Assembly: GCA_028023455.1 (NCBI GenBank)
Contig: JAQFVV010012416.1
Coordinates: forward strand, 6,925,594 to 6,989,593
DNA length: 64,000 nt
Source of the DNA: Epiperipatus broadwayi
Lineage: Eukaryota; Onychophora; Udeonychophora; Euonychophora; Peripatidae
Direction of reading: 5' to 3'
Below, in pieces: positions 1 through 62,089 of the stretch (positions are counted from its first letter, which is position 1; every line of letters begins with the position of its first letter). The notes beneath the pieces were generated by a model that was not told the origin of the DNA, ran no database searches, and saw nothing but the letters and a program-made list of their open reading frames with translations. The position numbers and the translations under genes were made by a program.

Positions 1-1719
1 CATCAAAATTAGAATTTTTTAATTTGCTTTAGGCCATATTTACATTAGCTACTAATATAACATTATATTTTTGAAAATAAAATATTTCAAGTCAAAATAA
101 GTTATTAATAATTTTTATTTCTTGATATCTAATAAATATAGTGCAAATTATTTTTAAAAAAATATCTAAAACTGTAATAAATTCACAAATAAACATGTTT
201 TTGCATTATTGGAAACTTCAATGTCACAAAATGTCAAACATTTTACAGCCTTGGCAACACACACTGGCTGAACATATCAGGGCAGGGCTTGTGTCTATTG
301 TAAAAGCTGGAATTTTGAATTTTGTGCTTTTTTCACTCAATTTTCAGAAAATAAAATTTATTATAATAAAGTATACTGTTTTACATGCATTCTAACATAT
401 AATACTTATGAACAAATTCACCAGGGGGCAAATTGGTTAAAAGACATTTCCCTGTCATCTCGAGATGCGATAAGGTTTTAATTGTCCAGGTTTTTTTAAC
501 TACTCATTTTTATTTTTACTTTTAATTTTGAAATTTAATTTTAACTTTATATTTAATTAATATGTATTCATTTAATATTTTATAATCTATTCTTTGATTG
601 GTTAATCAGTAATTGTCCCAAAATGAAAGTGACTTCCCATTATTTTTGTAAGCTAGAAATACATGGGTTCAATTTGTTTTTGTTTTTATAGATAATATAT
701 GTATACAAACAATTATCTTTTTCCTTTGTTTATATTACAAAATGAGTATATTGTTAGTATATAAATGTAATTATATATTTTGAGATTGTTTTTTGTTTCA
801 TACTGAAATATACAGTAATATCTAATGGGTTTTTTTCTGGTCATGTGTCCTGGTTAGGTCCTGTGGAAATATGGAGATGCTATGAGTTACACATATATAG
901 GCATGTAGTAATAAAAGATGTGTATATTTTTATATGCATGTCATATTGATAAAATATTAGATTTAACCTTGCTTATTTGTGTAACATTTATATATTTCTA
1001 ACTTCAATGAATATTTTTTCTTGTAAAATTTAAAACTTAATATCTTCTTTGTTTTTCTTGCCATTATATATACCATGTACTAATAAATTATGTGTAAACA
1101 AAATGCATAAATAATGACAAAATAGGAGATAATTTATAAAACAAATGTTCATGGATGGTTATGAAATAATTCAAATATAAAGCTCATGACAAAATTCAGA
1201 GTCATGTTTGAAATTGAATCCAGGGATGTACGCTGATGTAAAATGGAAGCTTGGGAGAGAAAAAATGGATAGGATTTTAAAGATTTCAGTCCATTGATTA
1301 AAGTTGATGGAATCACTCCTATGACATGGTCATAAATTATATATTAAAGCTTGTATCTGCCCTGTGTCCTGGTCTAATTTCTTGATGTAACAAAAATGTG
1401 CAGTCTATGTCAGCTACAAAAAGCACCAATGATGATATGGCACTGTCAGTTACAATATGTGCTTACAATTTACATATATGCAAGCTTTTGTTTTGTTATT
1501 ATCAGTGTATCTTTCTTCTTTAGCTCAATCCTATCACACCTACCCATTAGTCCAAAAATCAAACCAACTTCCCACTCTATAGATACATTTGAAACATGTT
1601 ACAACTTAACTTCATATACACTCTTTTTTTAGATACTTAAACTTAACTTCATACATTATGTATTTAAATATATTTCCAACTTCGATTCCATCATACATTA
1701 CTGTCATATCTGATCTTGC
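1..1719. other. AT-rich DNA without recognised gene
   Basis: No coding exon or repeat boundary could be supported. The missing 5' exon of the CRAL-TRIO gene could lie here or further left; no CRAL-TRIO N-terminal helix sequence was recognised. Confidence 0.5.
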
Positions 1720-2115
1720 CTTTAGAAGTGGACAATTTCAGATTCCTTACCTGATTGGCTAGTACCCAGTTGCTATCCAAAGGGATTAAATCCTTCACTG
1801 GGCTTTGTGTACCAAATCCACATGTTTCCAGTAAGGTAGGGGATCTGCCATTAAATAGTCAGCCTTTTGGAGATAAGACAGAGAGCAATTATGCTCTCCA
1901 TTAATCCCTTTGTCGTCAGCAAGGGTGGTATCTCTTCTCATTATCACAACATCCATGCAGTGAGGCAAGTCGACCTATGGACTGGAAACTGCTATGTCTG
2001 CACTTGCCTCGAGGCAAGCTAAATACATAGCTGGAAAAGACTTACCAGAGCTCATGAGCAGGGTAATCATTAGCTGGAAGTGAGTTCCATTACTCGGTAT
2101 GACTACCTCAGCATT
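1720..2115. other. GC-richer block of unknown origin
   Basis: This block is clearly less AT-rich than its surroundings and has sharp edges. It contains a small hairpin around TTGCCTCGAGGCAA (about 2003-2016) and runs such as GAGGCAAGTCGACC. No frame is open over its length. It is probably a decayed repeat of another family; no tRNA boxes or LINE motifs were seen. Confidence 0.35.
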
Positions 2116-2316
2116 AACGTATAAACAATATATGTATATTATTGTTTAACTAACAAATGTATATTTTTTAGTACTAATAAATTATACATATTTATTGTTG
2201 AGTAGTTGTTCTTTTTGTAACTGTTGGTTTGAAACGAACATGTAAGCCTAACCAAACACAACAATTACAGAAACATATGATCAAAGACATATGAAAATAA
2301 AGTCTTATTCGGGGTA

Positions 2317-2608
2317 TACCGTGTATCATTTTGTTTTAATTTCTAAAATTTCGATGAAATAACATTTATCTTTGCTAAGATCAAGGTTTTAATGAAGAAC
2401 TGGTACGTCTCAAGTAATAACAAAATTGAACTGAAATAAAAAAACAATCACTCTTATATATATATGATGATTGATCATTCAGAATCGGAAGATTAACAAA
2501 AAAAAATTGCTTCCGTCTTCCAATTAATTGATTCTAAGTTGATTTTAGAAAAGAGATTAACAGTATTTCATCGAAACGTTAGAAAGTAAAACAAAATAAT
2601 ACACGGTA
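2317..2608. mobile_element. MITE-like element with ~45 bp terminal inverted repeats (TACCGTGTAT)
   Basis: The left end TACCGTGTAT…TTCGATGAAATA and right end TATTTCATCGAAA…ATACACGGTA are inverted copies over about 45 bp, flanking about 200 bp of unrelated AT-rich sequence. A TA dinucleotide at the left edge suits a Tc1/mariner-type target, but there is no transposase. Non-autonomous. Confidence 0.7.
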
Positions 2609-3409
2609 GATTATTTTCATCATATAACCGTGAAAATATTAAATATAATATATACACATCTATCTATGTACTTACTATACATCAATATATAATATTTTAT
2701 TGCGATGAAATATTTGTTTGATTTTGTTTTTTGCTTTACTTCTTGTTAATTCTATTTTTTTATTTGAAGATTTTCTTTTATTTATGTAAAAATATTTTCT
2801 TATTTGAAGGTTTTTATCGTATTTATGTAATAAACAATATTTTTTAAAAAAAATTTTTTAAGGAAATTTGCAAAAAAAAAAAAAAATTTAAACTTTATAT
2901 CTTTCATTTTATATAAATGCAAATATAAATAATAAAATAAAATAACAGAATATCTCAATAAATTGAACATATAAATAAATATATTTTATAATAACTTCAA
3001 GGTTGTAGGTAGTACTATATACTGTTGGATATGCAAACATACTGTAAGCATCCTACAACACATAAAATTGCTTTTGATGTTTTTGTAAATATATAAATGA
3101 GTATTTTTTTGACAATTCACTCTTTATTTCTACCACCATATTCTAACCATTCATCGATGCATATTCTCAGACAACTCTTTCTTACAATGCATGTATTTTG
3201 CAAACAACTTTTACTCATCACGTGGACTATAACAATCAACACCTTGACATCTATGCTTCCATTACAGTTATGTTAGTGAATGATTGTAATATGGTAAAGT
3301 TGAAACCAAGGGATGGGCTGATAAAAACCAAAACATTTGAAACTATAAATGGTTATATTAGATATATAGAAAAAGTAAAAAGGATATATGCGTGTAAAAA
3401 TTATTTTAG

Positions 3410-52663
<49,254 letters not shown>

Positions 52664-52694
52664 AACATATATAATAATTTTATGAATTTTTTAA

Positions 52695-52700
52695 AATAAA
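52695..52700 (+). promoter_or_regulatory. Polyadenylation signal AATAAA
   Basis: A canonical AATAAA lies 32 bases after the TAG of exon F. It implies a very short 3' UTR that ends before the reverse-oriented LINE tail starting near 52757. Confidence 0.7.
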
Positions 52701-52756
52701 ACATTTGAACAATTATTTGGTGTAGCTTATACTATAAAAATTTTTTTTTATTAACC

Positions 52757-53070
52757 ATGTCATCATCATCATCAACATTATCAATCCACTGCAGGATGAA
52801 GGTCTCTCCGAGTTCAATTCATCTTCTTTGATCTCTAGCATTTCTTCTCCACATCACACCTGCACATTTTTTTATTTCATCCATCCATCTCTCATGTGGT
52901 CTCTTTCTGGGTCATTTACAATCTCTTGGAATCCCATTTAAGATTTCAATTGTCCATCTATTAACATCTCTTCTAGCAATATGTCCAGCCCAATTCCACT
53001 TCAGTCTTTTAATTTTTTCAATGAGGTCAATAACATGTGTTTGTTCTCTTCCATTAAAATTATATTCTAT
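52757..53070 (-). mobile_element. RTE-like LINE 3' end
   Basis: Starts with (ATC)n at 52760-52774, then the standard 3' segment (AATCCACTGCAGGATGAAGG; CTTCTCCACATCACACCTGC). It lies 60 bp after the polyadenylation signal of the CRAL-TRIO gene, in antisense. Confidence 0.88.
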
Positions 53071-53189
53071 ATAAATTTGAATTTTTATTTAATAAAGGCT
53101 TATGCATTCATGAAAAATATAAAAAAAAGTCCCTGGCAGATAGATGAGTCATGGACAAATCAGCTAAGGTAGTCAATAGAAGTTGGGGA

Positions 53190-54160
53190 ATGGGTATTTA
53201 GTGATAGTTAAAAAGCAAAAGTCCCTGGTCAAGCTGGATTGGTCAGATGAATACTAAGGATTATAATGTGGCTAACACTCTTATTAAGGGAAATGTCATA
53301 ATCCCATAGCTTATGGTTACCTTTAATTATATATTTCAATAAAAATTTATTAAATGAAAACAAAAATATAGGAATAAAGATAGGTTCTAGAAAGACTAAA
53401 GTAATGTTCAATGGCTTTTCACAAAGGAAGAAAATAAAAATTGACAATAATAAATTAAAAGAATTTAGTAATTACAAATATCTTGGTCAAATTAATAGCA
53501 TAGTGGATGAAATTAATCACAGAGTTAAACTTAGCTGGTGTGTTGATTTTTAACAGATGGGTTTTATAAGTTCTTACATATCTTGGACACTTAACTAAAG
53601 AGCAATATAAAGACTTCAGTCCACACAATGAAGCATGTAAAGATGAATATTGAGGCTGTAAGAGAGTTTCAAAAATGAAATATCTGTGTGAGAAAACAAG
53701 TAGGTATTGTAGATATTAGTGAAAGAATTAAAAGACTAAAATTAATCTGTGCTAGACATATTAAAACAGGCAAAACTCACTATACATATTGCCACACACA
53801 GCAAACTAGAGTAATCAATGGATGCCAGAAGGCTTGTGCATAAAATCCCCATCTAGTGCCTACTCATCCAATATCCCCAGACTAGTTTCTGGCTTGTGAT
53901 CGTTGTCGGTGAGGAGCCTTGGATCTGAGAGCACTGTGTGGTGGTCATGTGATGTTAATTGCTAGACATATTGTTACAAAAGGTAATATTAACTCTTATA
54001 CTTGATCTCAGAAAACTTTAAAAGACCTAGAAAGAGGCTTTGTATGAAGTTGATGAGATAAAGAAATTATAGTTTGGAGAACTGGATCAAACTTGAAGAT
54101 GTCTTTATCCTCCAGTGGTTTAACAATTTTTGAAAATAATGGTGGTGATATTTAAATAGT
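53190..54160 (+). mobile_element. RTE-like LINE 3' half, sense, interrupted
   Basis: IGIKIGSRKTKVMFNGF, then NYKYLGQI and DEINHRVKLSW mark the end of RT and the region after it. The C-terminus (KTLKDLERG, WRTGSNLK) and a GATGGT-like tail follow near 54140. Split by the family-1 element at 53763-53960. Confidence 0.85.
53763..53960 (-). mobile_element. Family-1 element with exact 12-bp target duplication
   Basis: GCTAGACATATT occurs at 53751-53762 and 53961-53972; removing the insert and one copy restores the LINE sequence. The element runs from AAAACAGGCAAAACTCAC to GGTCATGTGATGTTAATT and holds a decayed hammerhead on the minus strand at 53866-53925 (CCGACAA in place of CTGANGA; GAAAC-TA-GTC-TGGGG kept). 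Confidence 0.9.
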
Positions 54161-55154
54161 TTTCTCCAACTGCAGAAGTGATTATTTTTTGCCAAAAACT
54201 GGAAATCTATATATCAAATGATTTGGAAATAATTAAAATTTGATTTTTCCTCAAACTGCAATCATAATGCTTTATAGCTTAAAGATAAAAATAAAACTAA
54301 TCTATAGACTTTTCACTATACAGATATGATGCACCCACTTGATCAATAATGAATGTATATCACATTACAATGATATTTTTTATATAGTTGATTGGTCAAT
54401 TCACATGTCACCACTCTATATTGCCAGGCATTTCCTTTACCCTATTGGGCAGTCTCATAACATAGTGGTAGGACACCTGTCCACCATTCCCATTATTGGT
54501 TACTTGAGTACAGTCTAAATACACCTTGAAAAGAATATTTTAATAACACAAATATTTCGCAAACATCTGATCCAGTCGGTCATTCAGTAGCAGCCAATAA
54601 AGAAGAATGCGGCTATTATTTATTAGAGGATAGAAATCACAGGTTAAGTTGGGTTAGTTAAATAAATGTGATTGACTATAAAACATAAAAATATGTAATT
54701 TGTACAATGCAACCTTTGCCACTGTGGGGTGGGGATGTTATAGAGAAGGTTATGAACTAATAAATCTTTTTAAATGAATTGGTTATGAATTAGTTTTTAG
54801 AATAATTTCCAAGCTTATGTCTTAAAAAAAATATTTTAACTTCATTTTGATTTGAACCCCAAGTCATTGACATCTCCACTGAGTACATTTTAGGCTCATT
54901 GTGATATTCAATGAATTACAATGTATAATGACATATTAGTAGCGTATATAAGGGGGTCTATAACATTAGCCAACAAGTTTTGTAGTCAATCATGAACAAT
55001 CAGTCACATTTTAAAAGTTGTGTGGTCACTGCCTATTTATTTTCCAATTAAGTTTTTGGTTTAATGGAGTGAATAAGAATCCGTTTACTCAATGAAATAC
55101 ACATCATATATGTGAGTGGTTAATCTTGTCAACAATCTTATCAGCAGGCAAAAC

Positions 55155-55243
55155 TCTCCATACAGTAGCGCCACTCAGTGCAAGCCAGAGTAATCAATGG
55201 ATGCGCGAAGGTTTGTGCATAAAATCCCTATTCAATAAACGAA
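55155..55243 (+). mobile_element. Truncated family-1 element
   Basis: GGCAAAACTCTCCATACAGT to GTGCATAAAATCCCTATTCA, the arm only; the other end is missing. Confidence 0.75.
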
Positions 55244-55849
55244 TTCATATAAACAAAAGATAAACTAAGGTAAATACATCTTAATTATACCTTGATATTT
55301 AATACAATTAATTAATTGGTTCTGGAAGGTTATTTAATATATCATCTATTCATCGTAGCTTTCAATGAAATACATATATTTAGAGGTAATTCATTACAGA
55401 TTCATGACCTAGACCAAAGTTATCATACAAAACAGCCATTCATGCAAAAAAATGATACAAAATTAAAAAATATGAATATAAAAACAGTTGTTGATTTAAT
55501 GTACAGTTAGATTACAATGAAAATTAAAATTGAACTTTTACGAGCATAAAATAAGAATATAAATAAATTTATATACTCTAACAAAAATTCACATATTAGT
55601 GATTACAGAATTTCTATTTTTTTATATGGAAATTATGTTTTTGTAAAATTCTCAAAAACAGTCAACAATGATCCTATCTGACTTAACAACCTTATCAAAA
55701 CCTAGGTGTGGGGAGTTTTCCCCTGAATCTGATGAACTATAATTTTCTGATAATAAACTTCTTTACAGTAACGATGCTTATACTAAAACGTTCTGCAAAA
55801 AAAATCTCAAACACTTGATAGATCTGTTTTGATCATCTCTTTAACAGTG

Positions 55850-55935
55850 CCCTGTGTGGTTTGATGCAGTTGGTAGAGAGTCTAACTTGGGATCGAGATG
55901 TCCAGGCTCAATTCTGGAACTCACAGGTCTGGCTC
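55850..55935 (+). mobile_element. tRNA-like sequence, probable SINE head
   Basis: TGCAGTTGGTAGAGAGTCTA (A-box-like), ACTTGGGATCGAGAT (Pro-like anticodon arm) and GTCCAGGCTCAATTCTGG (B-box-like) follow tRNA order and spacing, but stems are mutated. Confidence 0.55.
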
Positions 55936-56754
55936 TCAATCTTCTTACAAACACCTGAGTGATAAAGCCATATGTCTTTTCTAAATCTCATTAACAATAT
56001 CACCTTTCCATTTGCTTTTAATTAATTGAAAAGTGTTTCATTTGCTCTGTGATGCTGCAATATAATCTGCTCAATTTGAAAATTATTTTTATTGTTTGTG
56101 TGCTTTTTTAAATGTCTTTATTTTTTAAATGGAACAATTAGTTATTTAGCTATCATATTCAAAACATAAATCACTGATCATTTTATTAATCTCTATTTTA
56201 AAAATGATCTCTTTTTTCACTTTAAGGTGTTCAATTTTTTGACTCTATTTTTCTGTCTTATCGTTAAAATCATTACTTATATATGTAAAAAAAAAAATAA
56301 TTAAAAAAAACAATAGATCACAGCATGTAACAAAAATTGCTTAACGCAAAGACAACGTTAGTCGCATTGGTGAATCAAAAGACTACAAAAAGTACCTTCA
56401 GAACTATTAAACTGAATAAATTTCAGGAAGGAGAAAAGATATGTTACACTGTTAAACTAATGTTTTCATATATATAGACACATATAACTCTTTCCATTTC
56501 ATGGACTTGTTCACTAGCATGACCCAGTTAGGCAAACAACTCAATGATCAACTTTCTGGATGTGAATTCAGAATATAAATAATAATACAGGATAACCAAT
56601 GACATGACAAGATTTGGTTTGAGTCTACCTGATAAATTACTCCTATCTTATACAGGAAGGAATCATCTGCTTTGGACCAGTAGTAAGGTATCATATTTTA
56701 AACAGTCTTAGCTCACTGAAACATAAAGTAAATATTTCTAAACTATGAATCTTT

Positions 56755-57415
56755 CATCATCATCATCATCAACCCTTATCAATCCACTGCAGTATGAAGG
56801 TCTCTCCAAGTTCAATCCATCTTCTATGACCTTTAGCTTCTCTTCTCCACATCACCCCTGCACACTTTCTTATTTCATTCATTCATCTCACATGTGGTCT
56901 CTTTCTGGGTTTTTTACAATCTCTTGAAATCCAGTTTAAGATTTCAATTGTCCATCTATTATCATTTCTTCTAGCAATATGTCCAGCCCAACTCCACTCC
57001 AACCTTTTAATTTTTTCAATGAGGTCAGTAATACCTGTTTGTTCTCTTACTCATACATTGCGTTTTTGATCTCTTCTTGTTACTCCCAACATGCATCTCT
57101 CCATACTTCTTTGAGTGGTCTGAAGTCTCTGTATTGCCCTTCTATTAAGTGTTCAAGTCTCAGATTCATAAGTAAGTACTGGTAAAACATATTTGTTAAA
57201 AACCTTCCTTTTCAAACACATAGGCATATTTTCTTTTAGTATCAAGTTATTTCTACCAAAAGCACTCCAACCAAGTTTAATTCTATGATTAATTTCATCC
57301 ATTATGTTTCCATCTGTATTAATAATCTGACCAAGGTATTTGTAACTCTTAACTTCTTCTAATTCATCATAATCAATCTTTATTTTCATATTTTGAGCAA
57401 ATCGATTAATGATCT
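56755..57415 (-). mobile_element. RTE-like LINE 3' end with open C-terminal frame
   Basis: The minus strand is open at 57389-57153: KSYKYLGQIINTDGNIMDEI, then HRIKLGWSAFGRNNLILKEN, KRKVFNKYVLPVLTYESET. This is the post-RT region of RTE ORF2 and one of the least decayed LINE pieces in the window. The (ATC)n tail is at 56755-56770. Confidence 0.9.
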
Positions 57416-57417
57416 AG

Positions 57418-58005
57418 CATATGTGATGTAATATGGCTTCTCCTTTATCAAAGTCAGGAATCTCTCAGCCACTATGCTCAGAAAAACCTGTTCACCACAT
57501 TACCTTCCTATTTCGCACTCTAATTTTTTTCCATATTCTTCTCTACCCTGCTATATCCTATTTCCATAACATCATCTTTGTCTATTCTATAGTCTTTATA
57601 TCTAGATCGCCCTCATCTTTTTCCAAACCCAGCATAAAAACCAAGAATCCACTTTTTACATAATCACTGTGTTTATATTTATTCTCCCATAACTTCATTA
57701 TTTGTATCCTTTCTGCTTGTAAGCATTTACATTTAATTAGACAGTGCCTAATATGCTGCATGCCTTCCTTACCTAACTTGCAGACTAAATCAGCCATATT
57801 TATCCATTTATGTGTATATTTCCTTGTTGTTAACGATCCTGTTTAAGCCTTAAACAGTAAATTACTTTCCTTGATATTATCGTAAATTAACTCACACCCA
57901 ATATTCTGTTTACTTCTATATAACTTTAAACTCTTTTTAGTCTCCATACCAGTTCTCCATCTCTTCAGCTCCCTATTTTTTATTAATGCATCTATTCTTA
58001 AATAA
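57418..58005 (-). pseudogene. LINE C-terminal fragment with CCHC motif (copy 4)
   Basis: Same family as 45433-47180: DLVCKLGKEGMQHIRHCLIK and ERIQIMKLWENKYKHSDY on the minus strand. The Cys of the CX2C pair is changed (CKLG). Diverged more than the 45-kb copies. Confidence 0.8.
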
Positions 58006-58503
58006 TTATTTCACACTCCAGCTCCCTCCATCATATATTACACAAACCAATCGCATCCGCAATCACCACAACTCCACTTATATTTTGTTTCGCCTATATA
58101 CTTTAACCTTTATTACTATTATTATTTATTATCATGTAGCCCTCCCCCACAAAACCTATACCCCAAATTATACTGCTCTACACGTGAATGTTATGCTAAG
58201 TCTCCATCTCATCAATGTGTAATGCCCACAAATATATTTATGCCTACACTTCTATGTAAACCTCCCCACAACTCATTTATAATTAATTTTCTCTTTATGT
58301 ACCTTCCTCTAAATATCTGTCCCAAAAACCATATCAATACCAATGTTATCCCTATTCCACCAAATTTTATTTTTTTATCTCCCTCATTAGCATCGCTTCT
58401 TTCACCTCTCCTCCTTAGGGTTAATCCGTCTATTTCTCAACTTCCCCTTCAGGCAATTAGTTTAATCGAATTGTTATATATATGTGTAAAGATTCAATAT
58501 TGA
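58006..58503. other. Strand-asymmetric (pyrimidine-rich + strand) block, unidentified
   Basis: C and T dominate the + strand for 500 bp and produce two long spurious-looking + frames. It could be the upstream (purine-rich sense) part of the element at 57418. No domain identified on either strand. Confidence 0.35.
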
Positions 58504-59480
58504 TGTGGGGAACCAATGGTATATTAGTATTTAACTTGTATATAGTGTGTCTAATGAATCAATTTACATTTAATCTGTTGTTTTTATTGAGTCTATTACA
58601 TAACCATTAGTAGATTAATTTTAACATAATGTACGCTCGCTTCTTTTTTTTTTTTTATCAACGTAGAACTATTTCGAATCGAGCTGCCAATCGTTTAATT
58701 TTGTTTTTCTAAAGTAATTCCACTTCTTTACATATGCTAGGCTGGGCATATTCTGAAATTTTAGCAACTGGCATTGATTAGAAATGGTTGATTAACTTTT
58801 TCTAATGTAATTAATTTCGTCAGTCTCAAACGACTGCTGCTGTAGAAAGAATTTTACTATTTCTGATAAATAGCGACCTCTGTGTATTATAGTATTTAAT
58901 ACAACCTCAATCGTTGTAGAATGACTGAACATACATTGTTTAATAGTTTGTAGCTTTACTTACAAGTTTAATATTTATAAGTAAGGTAAGTGTATTATCA
59001 TTTTTACCCGTTACACAGATGTCAAAAAGCTTAACCAGAAAAAAAAAAATGTTTTCCACTGAGTATATATATATATGCGTGAGTGGATGATATATCCTGG
59101 AAAAGCGATAAAAATTCCTAAAAGAAAAGGATAGACTTATTATATTTTTATTAATTAATCTTTAAATTTTTAAAAAGTAATGAAATTTTTCTTTTACATT
59201 TTATTTATTACAAATTGAATGTTTTGTTTTTTTAATTAAGAAACTTCAAATAGTAACTCAAATTTCACTTTAGAGTTACGTCGACGGTTTCATTTATGTT
59301 ACCTGGTAACAACATATCAACAAATATAAATAAAATTTGCTTCTTTTTTATGTCGGAAAACGAGTAAATTTAGAAAAAAATTATATTATATCTATATATT
59401 TTTAATGAGTAATTTTTTGGTTTACATCTACGAGATTGTCTTTTTGTCAAAAGAACTTTAAATATTCAAGCGATTAATTA
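58504..59480. other. AT-rich sequence, nothing recognised
   Basis: No gene or repeat family supported. Confidence 0.45.
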
Positions 59481-60746
59481 TTTTAAATCACCATCATATC
59501 ATTTTCAATCATTATTGATTCGCTGCAGAATTAAAGTCTCTCTAAGTTTAATCGAGTTTCTCGATTTATAACCTTTTTCCCCCACATCACTCCAGAAAAT
59601 TTCCTTATTTCATCTATCCATCTCATATGTGATCTCTTTCCATGTGTTTTATATTTTCTTGGAAATCAATTTAAAACTTCAATTGTTCATTTGTTATCAT
59701 ATCTTCTAGATAATATATACAGCCAACGCCAAAATAAGTCTTTTAAATTTTTTAATAATATCAGTAATATCTGTTGTTCCCTCACTGGAGTATATCATTT
59801 TTCTATCTCTTCTTGCCACTCCTATTAATCTCCTTCCATATTTAGTTAAGTAGTCTGAAATCTCTGTATTGCTCTTATATTAAGTGTCCAAGTCTCGGAT
59901 CTATATATAACTGATAAAACATCAAAAAAATCTTTTTTAAAACTCATAGGCATATTTCCTTTGAATACTAAGTTATTTCTATCAAAAGGACACCAACGAA
60001 ATTTTTCCTTTGAATACTAAGTTATTTCTATCAAAAGGACACCAACGAAATTTATTTGTATGATTAATTTCATCCAATACTGTTCCATCTGTATTAATAA
60101 TTTGAATGAGGTATTAGTAAATTCTTCTAACTCAAAATAACCAATCTTTATTTTTTCTTCTGAGAAAATCCAGTCTTTTTAACATTTACCTCTAGTCCTA
60201 TTTGAATTACTTTCATCTGATAACTTTTGTAACCATACCTTGAAACTCTGATGCAAACAATCATATCTTCTGCAAAACCTTGATGATTTAAATAATATCC
60301 AATTACTTTTATTTCCTTGGCTTCCCATTTTAATCCACAAAATATGTCTAGTAAAACTGTTGTAAAAGTTTTGAAGATACAAAATTATCCTCTTATAAAA
60401 CCTTTTCAATATATATTAGTATCACCATGTTATCTAATCACTGCTGTTGCATTGAGATAAATATTCTTCAGAGTATGATAATATCCCAGATCTATCTTCT
60501 AATGATCCAAAGCTTCAATAAATCCAAAGCATAATGCCAACTCATATTCATCAGCTTTACTTGAATGTGATCCACTATCCTGAAATCACTTCAAATCCAG
60601 CTTGTTCTTTTGGCTGATGAAATCTAAAGCTCACTATTGTAATTATCATGATAAAAGACTGGTATGTCTGTAATTTTTAGTAAATTCTTTGATATATTTC
60701 TTGAATATCAATAATATTACACCATTTTTTTAATCATCTAAGACAT

Positions 60747-61039
60747 TGGCAAACTCTCCACAAAGTAATGTTACCTAGCTTTATAGTTAACTAAATAGAT
60801 AAGATCTGGGTGCAGTTCTCTCAAATTCAAGGTTCCTCACTGATGAAGGCCACAAGCCAGAAACTAATCTGGGGTTATTGGATGAGTAGGCACTAGATAG
60901 GGATTTTATGCACAAACCTTCCTGCATTCATTGATTAACATGGCTTGCAATGAGTAGCACTACTGTATGGAGAATTTACTATTGTTTTAACAACTTGTGT
61001 ATGCATAGGAAATGGTGATCATGTAATGTTTAGTGGTTT
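60747..61039 (+). mobile_element. Family-1 element with hammerhead and 12-bp target duplication
   Basis: Flanked by CATCTAAGACAT (60735-60746) and CATCTAATACAT (61040-61051). The ends are GGCAAACTCTCCACAAAGTA and CTACTGTATGGAGAATTTAC, inverted. It carries the hammerhead at 60831-60880 and lies within the LINE of 59490-62780. Confidence 0.87.
60831..60880 (+). ncRNA. Hammerhead ribozyme motif with intact core (family 1)
   Basis: CCTCA (60835-39), CTGATGA (60840-46), stem II GGC-CACAA-GCC, GAAA (60860-63), triplet ATC, TGGGG (60870-74). Inner stem I pairs fully (one G·U). ATC satisfies the NUH rule. Stem III C·A mismatch weakens it. Confidence 0.75.
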
Positions 61040-62036
61040 CATCTAATACATCTTTATCATTTATACACCTTAACATTTTTTCTCTTTCTTCACCAGCTTC
61101 TTTTAAGATATTGATTACAATTTCATCATTTCTTATAGCTTTTGCCTTCTTCATAGTTTAATTGTATACCCCACTTCTTCATTAATAACGCCAGACATTT
61201 CAGAAAGATAAAATAAAATTATAGTAGTTAATTTGTTTTTTTGTTCTTGATCACTATATAAATCTTTGTGGAATTCTTACACACATTTCATAATATCATC
61301 TTCTTTTTTAATAATAGTTCCATCTTTTTTTTTTCATTACTGAAACAACTTTCCTTCCAATACCATTTTACAAAACTCTAGATACTCCTCTTAATGTATT
61401 ATTTTTTTAAAAAAATTCATATTCTTTCTTATATCTCTTATCTCAATAAAACATTTACTGGTAAATTGCTACTTTTTTTTTTGATACTATCTGTCTTTCT
61501 TGCAGTTCTTAATAGAATATTAGTTATTTTTTTATTAATTTCATTTAAATCAGATCCATCTTCAAAATCTATTAATATTTTAAATAAAATGATTTCCAAA
61601 TTCTAATTCAAGTTAAATTAAAGTGTTACTTAAAAGTTAGAAATATCAATTGTGAATACTAACTTTCTTAATAGTTTTTATCTCTGTAGTTTTGCATTAA
61701 GTTATCTTATATCTCACTAATCAATGATCACTTCCTGTGTTGAATTTATTAAGAACATTATATTCTTGAAATATGTATTTTCTATTAGTCCAAATATAAT
61801 ATAATTTTGCTGTACCATCATTTGGAACCTACCATGTCCATTTTCAATTAGTATTTTTTTTTCAAAGAAAGAATTTGAAATTCTTTCTCTGAACATAACA
61901 AGTCTGTGTCCTCTCACATTTTATCACTATAATCAAATTTATCTATAGTACTTTTATTTTATCAATTGTTTACCAATTCTAAGAATTAAAGTGCTCCATG
62001 ACAATTATAAAATGTTTGGTTTATTCAAAAGCATTT

Positions 62037-62089
62037 CTGGAACAACTGATGAGTGCTGGTTTAGCATGAAATACATATATTGGTGATTA
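62037..62089 (+). ncRNA. Hammerhead ribozyme motif with intact core (family 2)
   Basis: CAA, CTGATGA (62046-52), stem II TGCT-GGTTT-AGCA, GAAA (62068-71), TACATATA, TTGG-T-GATTA. Core intact. Stem I is shortened on its 5' side because the element starts there. Confidence 0.72.

Noticed and set aside
141-395. 84-codon open frame as a possible 5' exon of the CRAL-TRIO gene
   Set aside because: The translation has no CRAL-TRIO N-terminal helix pattern and no splice phase that joins to the AT-starting exon A.
57986-58503. Nuclear mitochondrial insertion (hydrophobic frames, strand bias)
   Set aside because: No recognisable cox, cob or nad motif in either strand under standard or invertebrate mitochondrial code.
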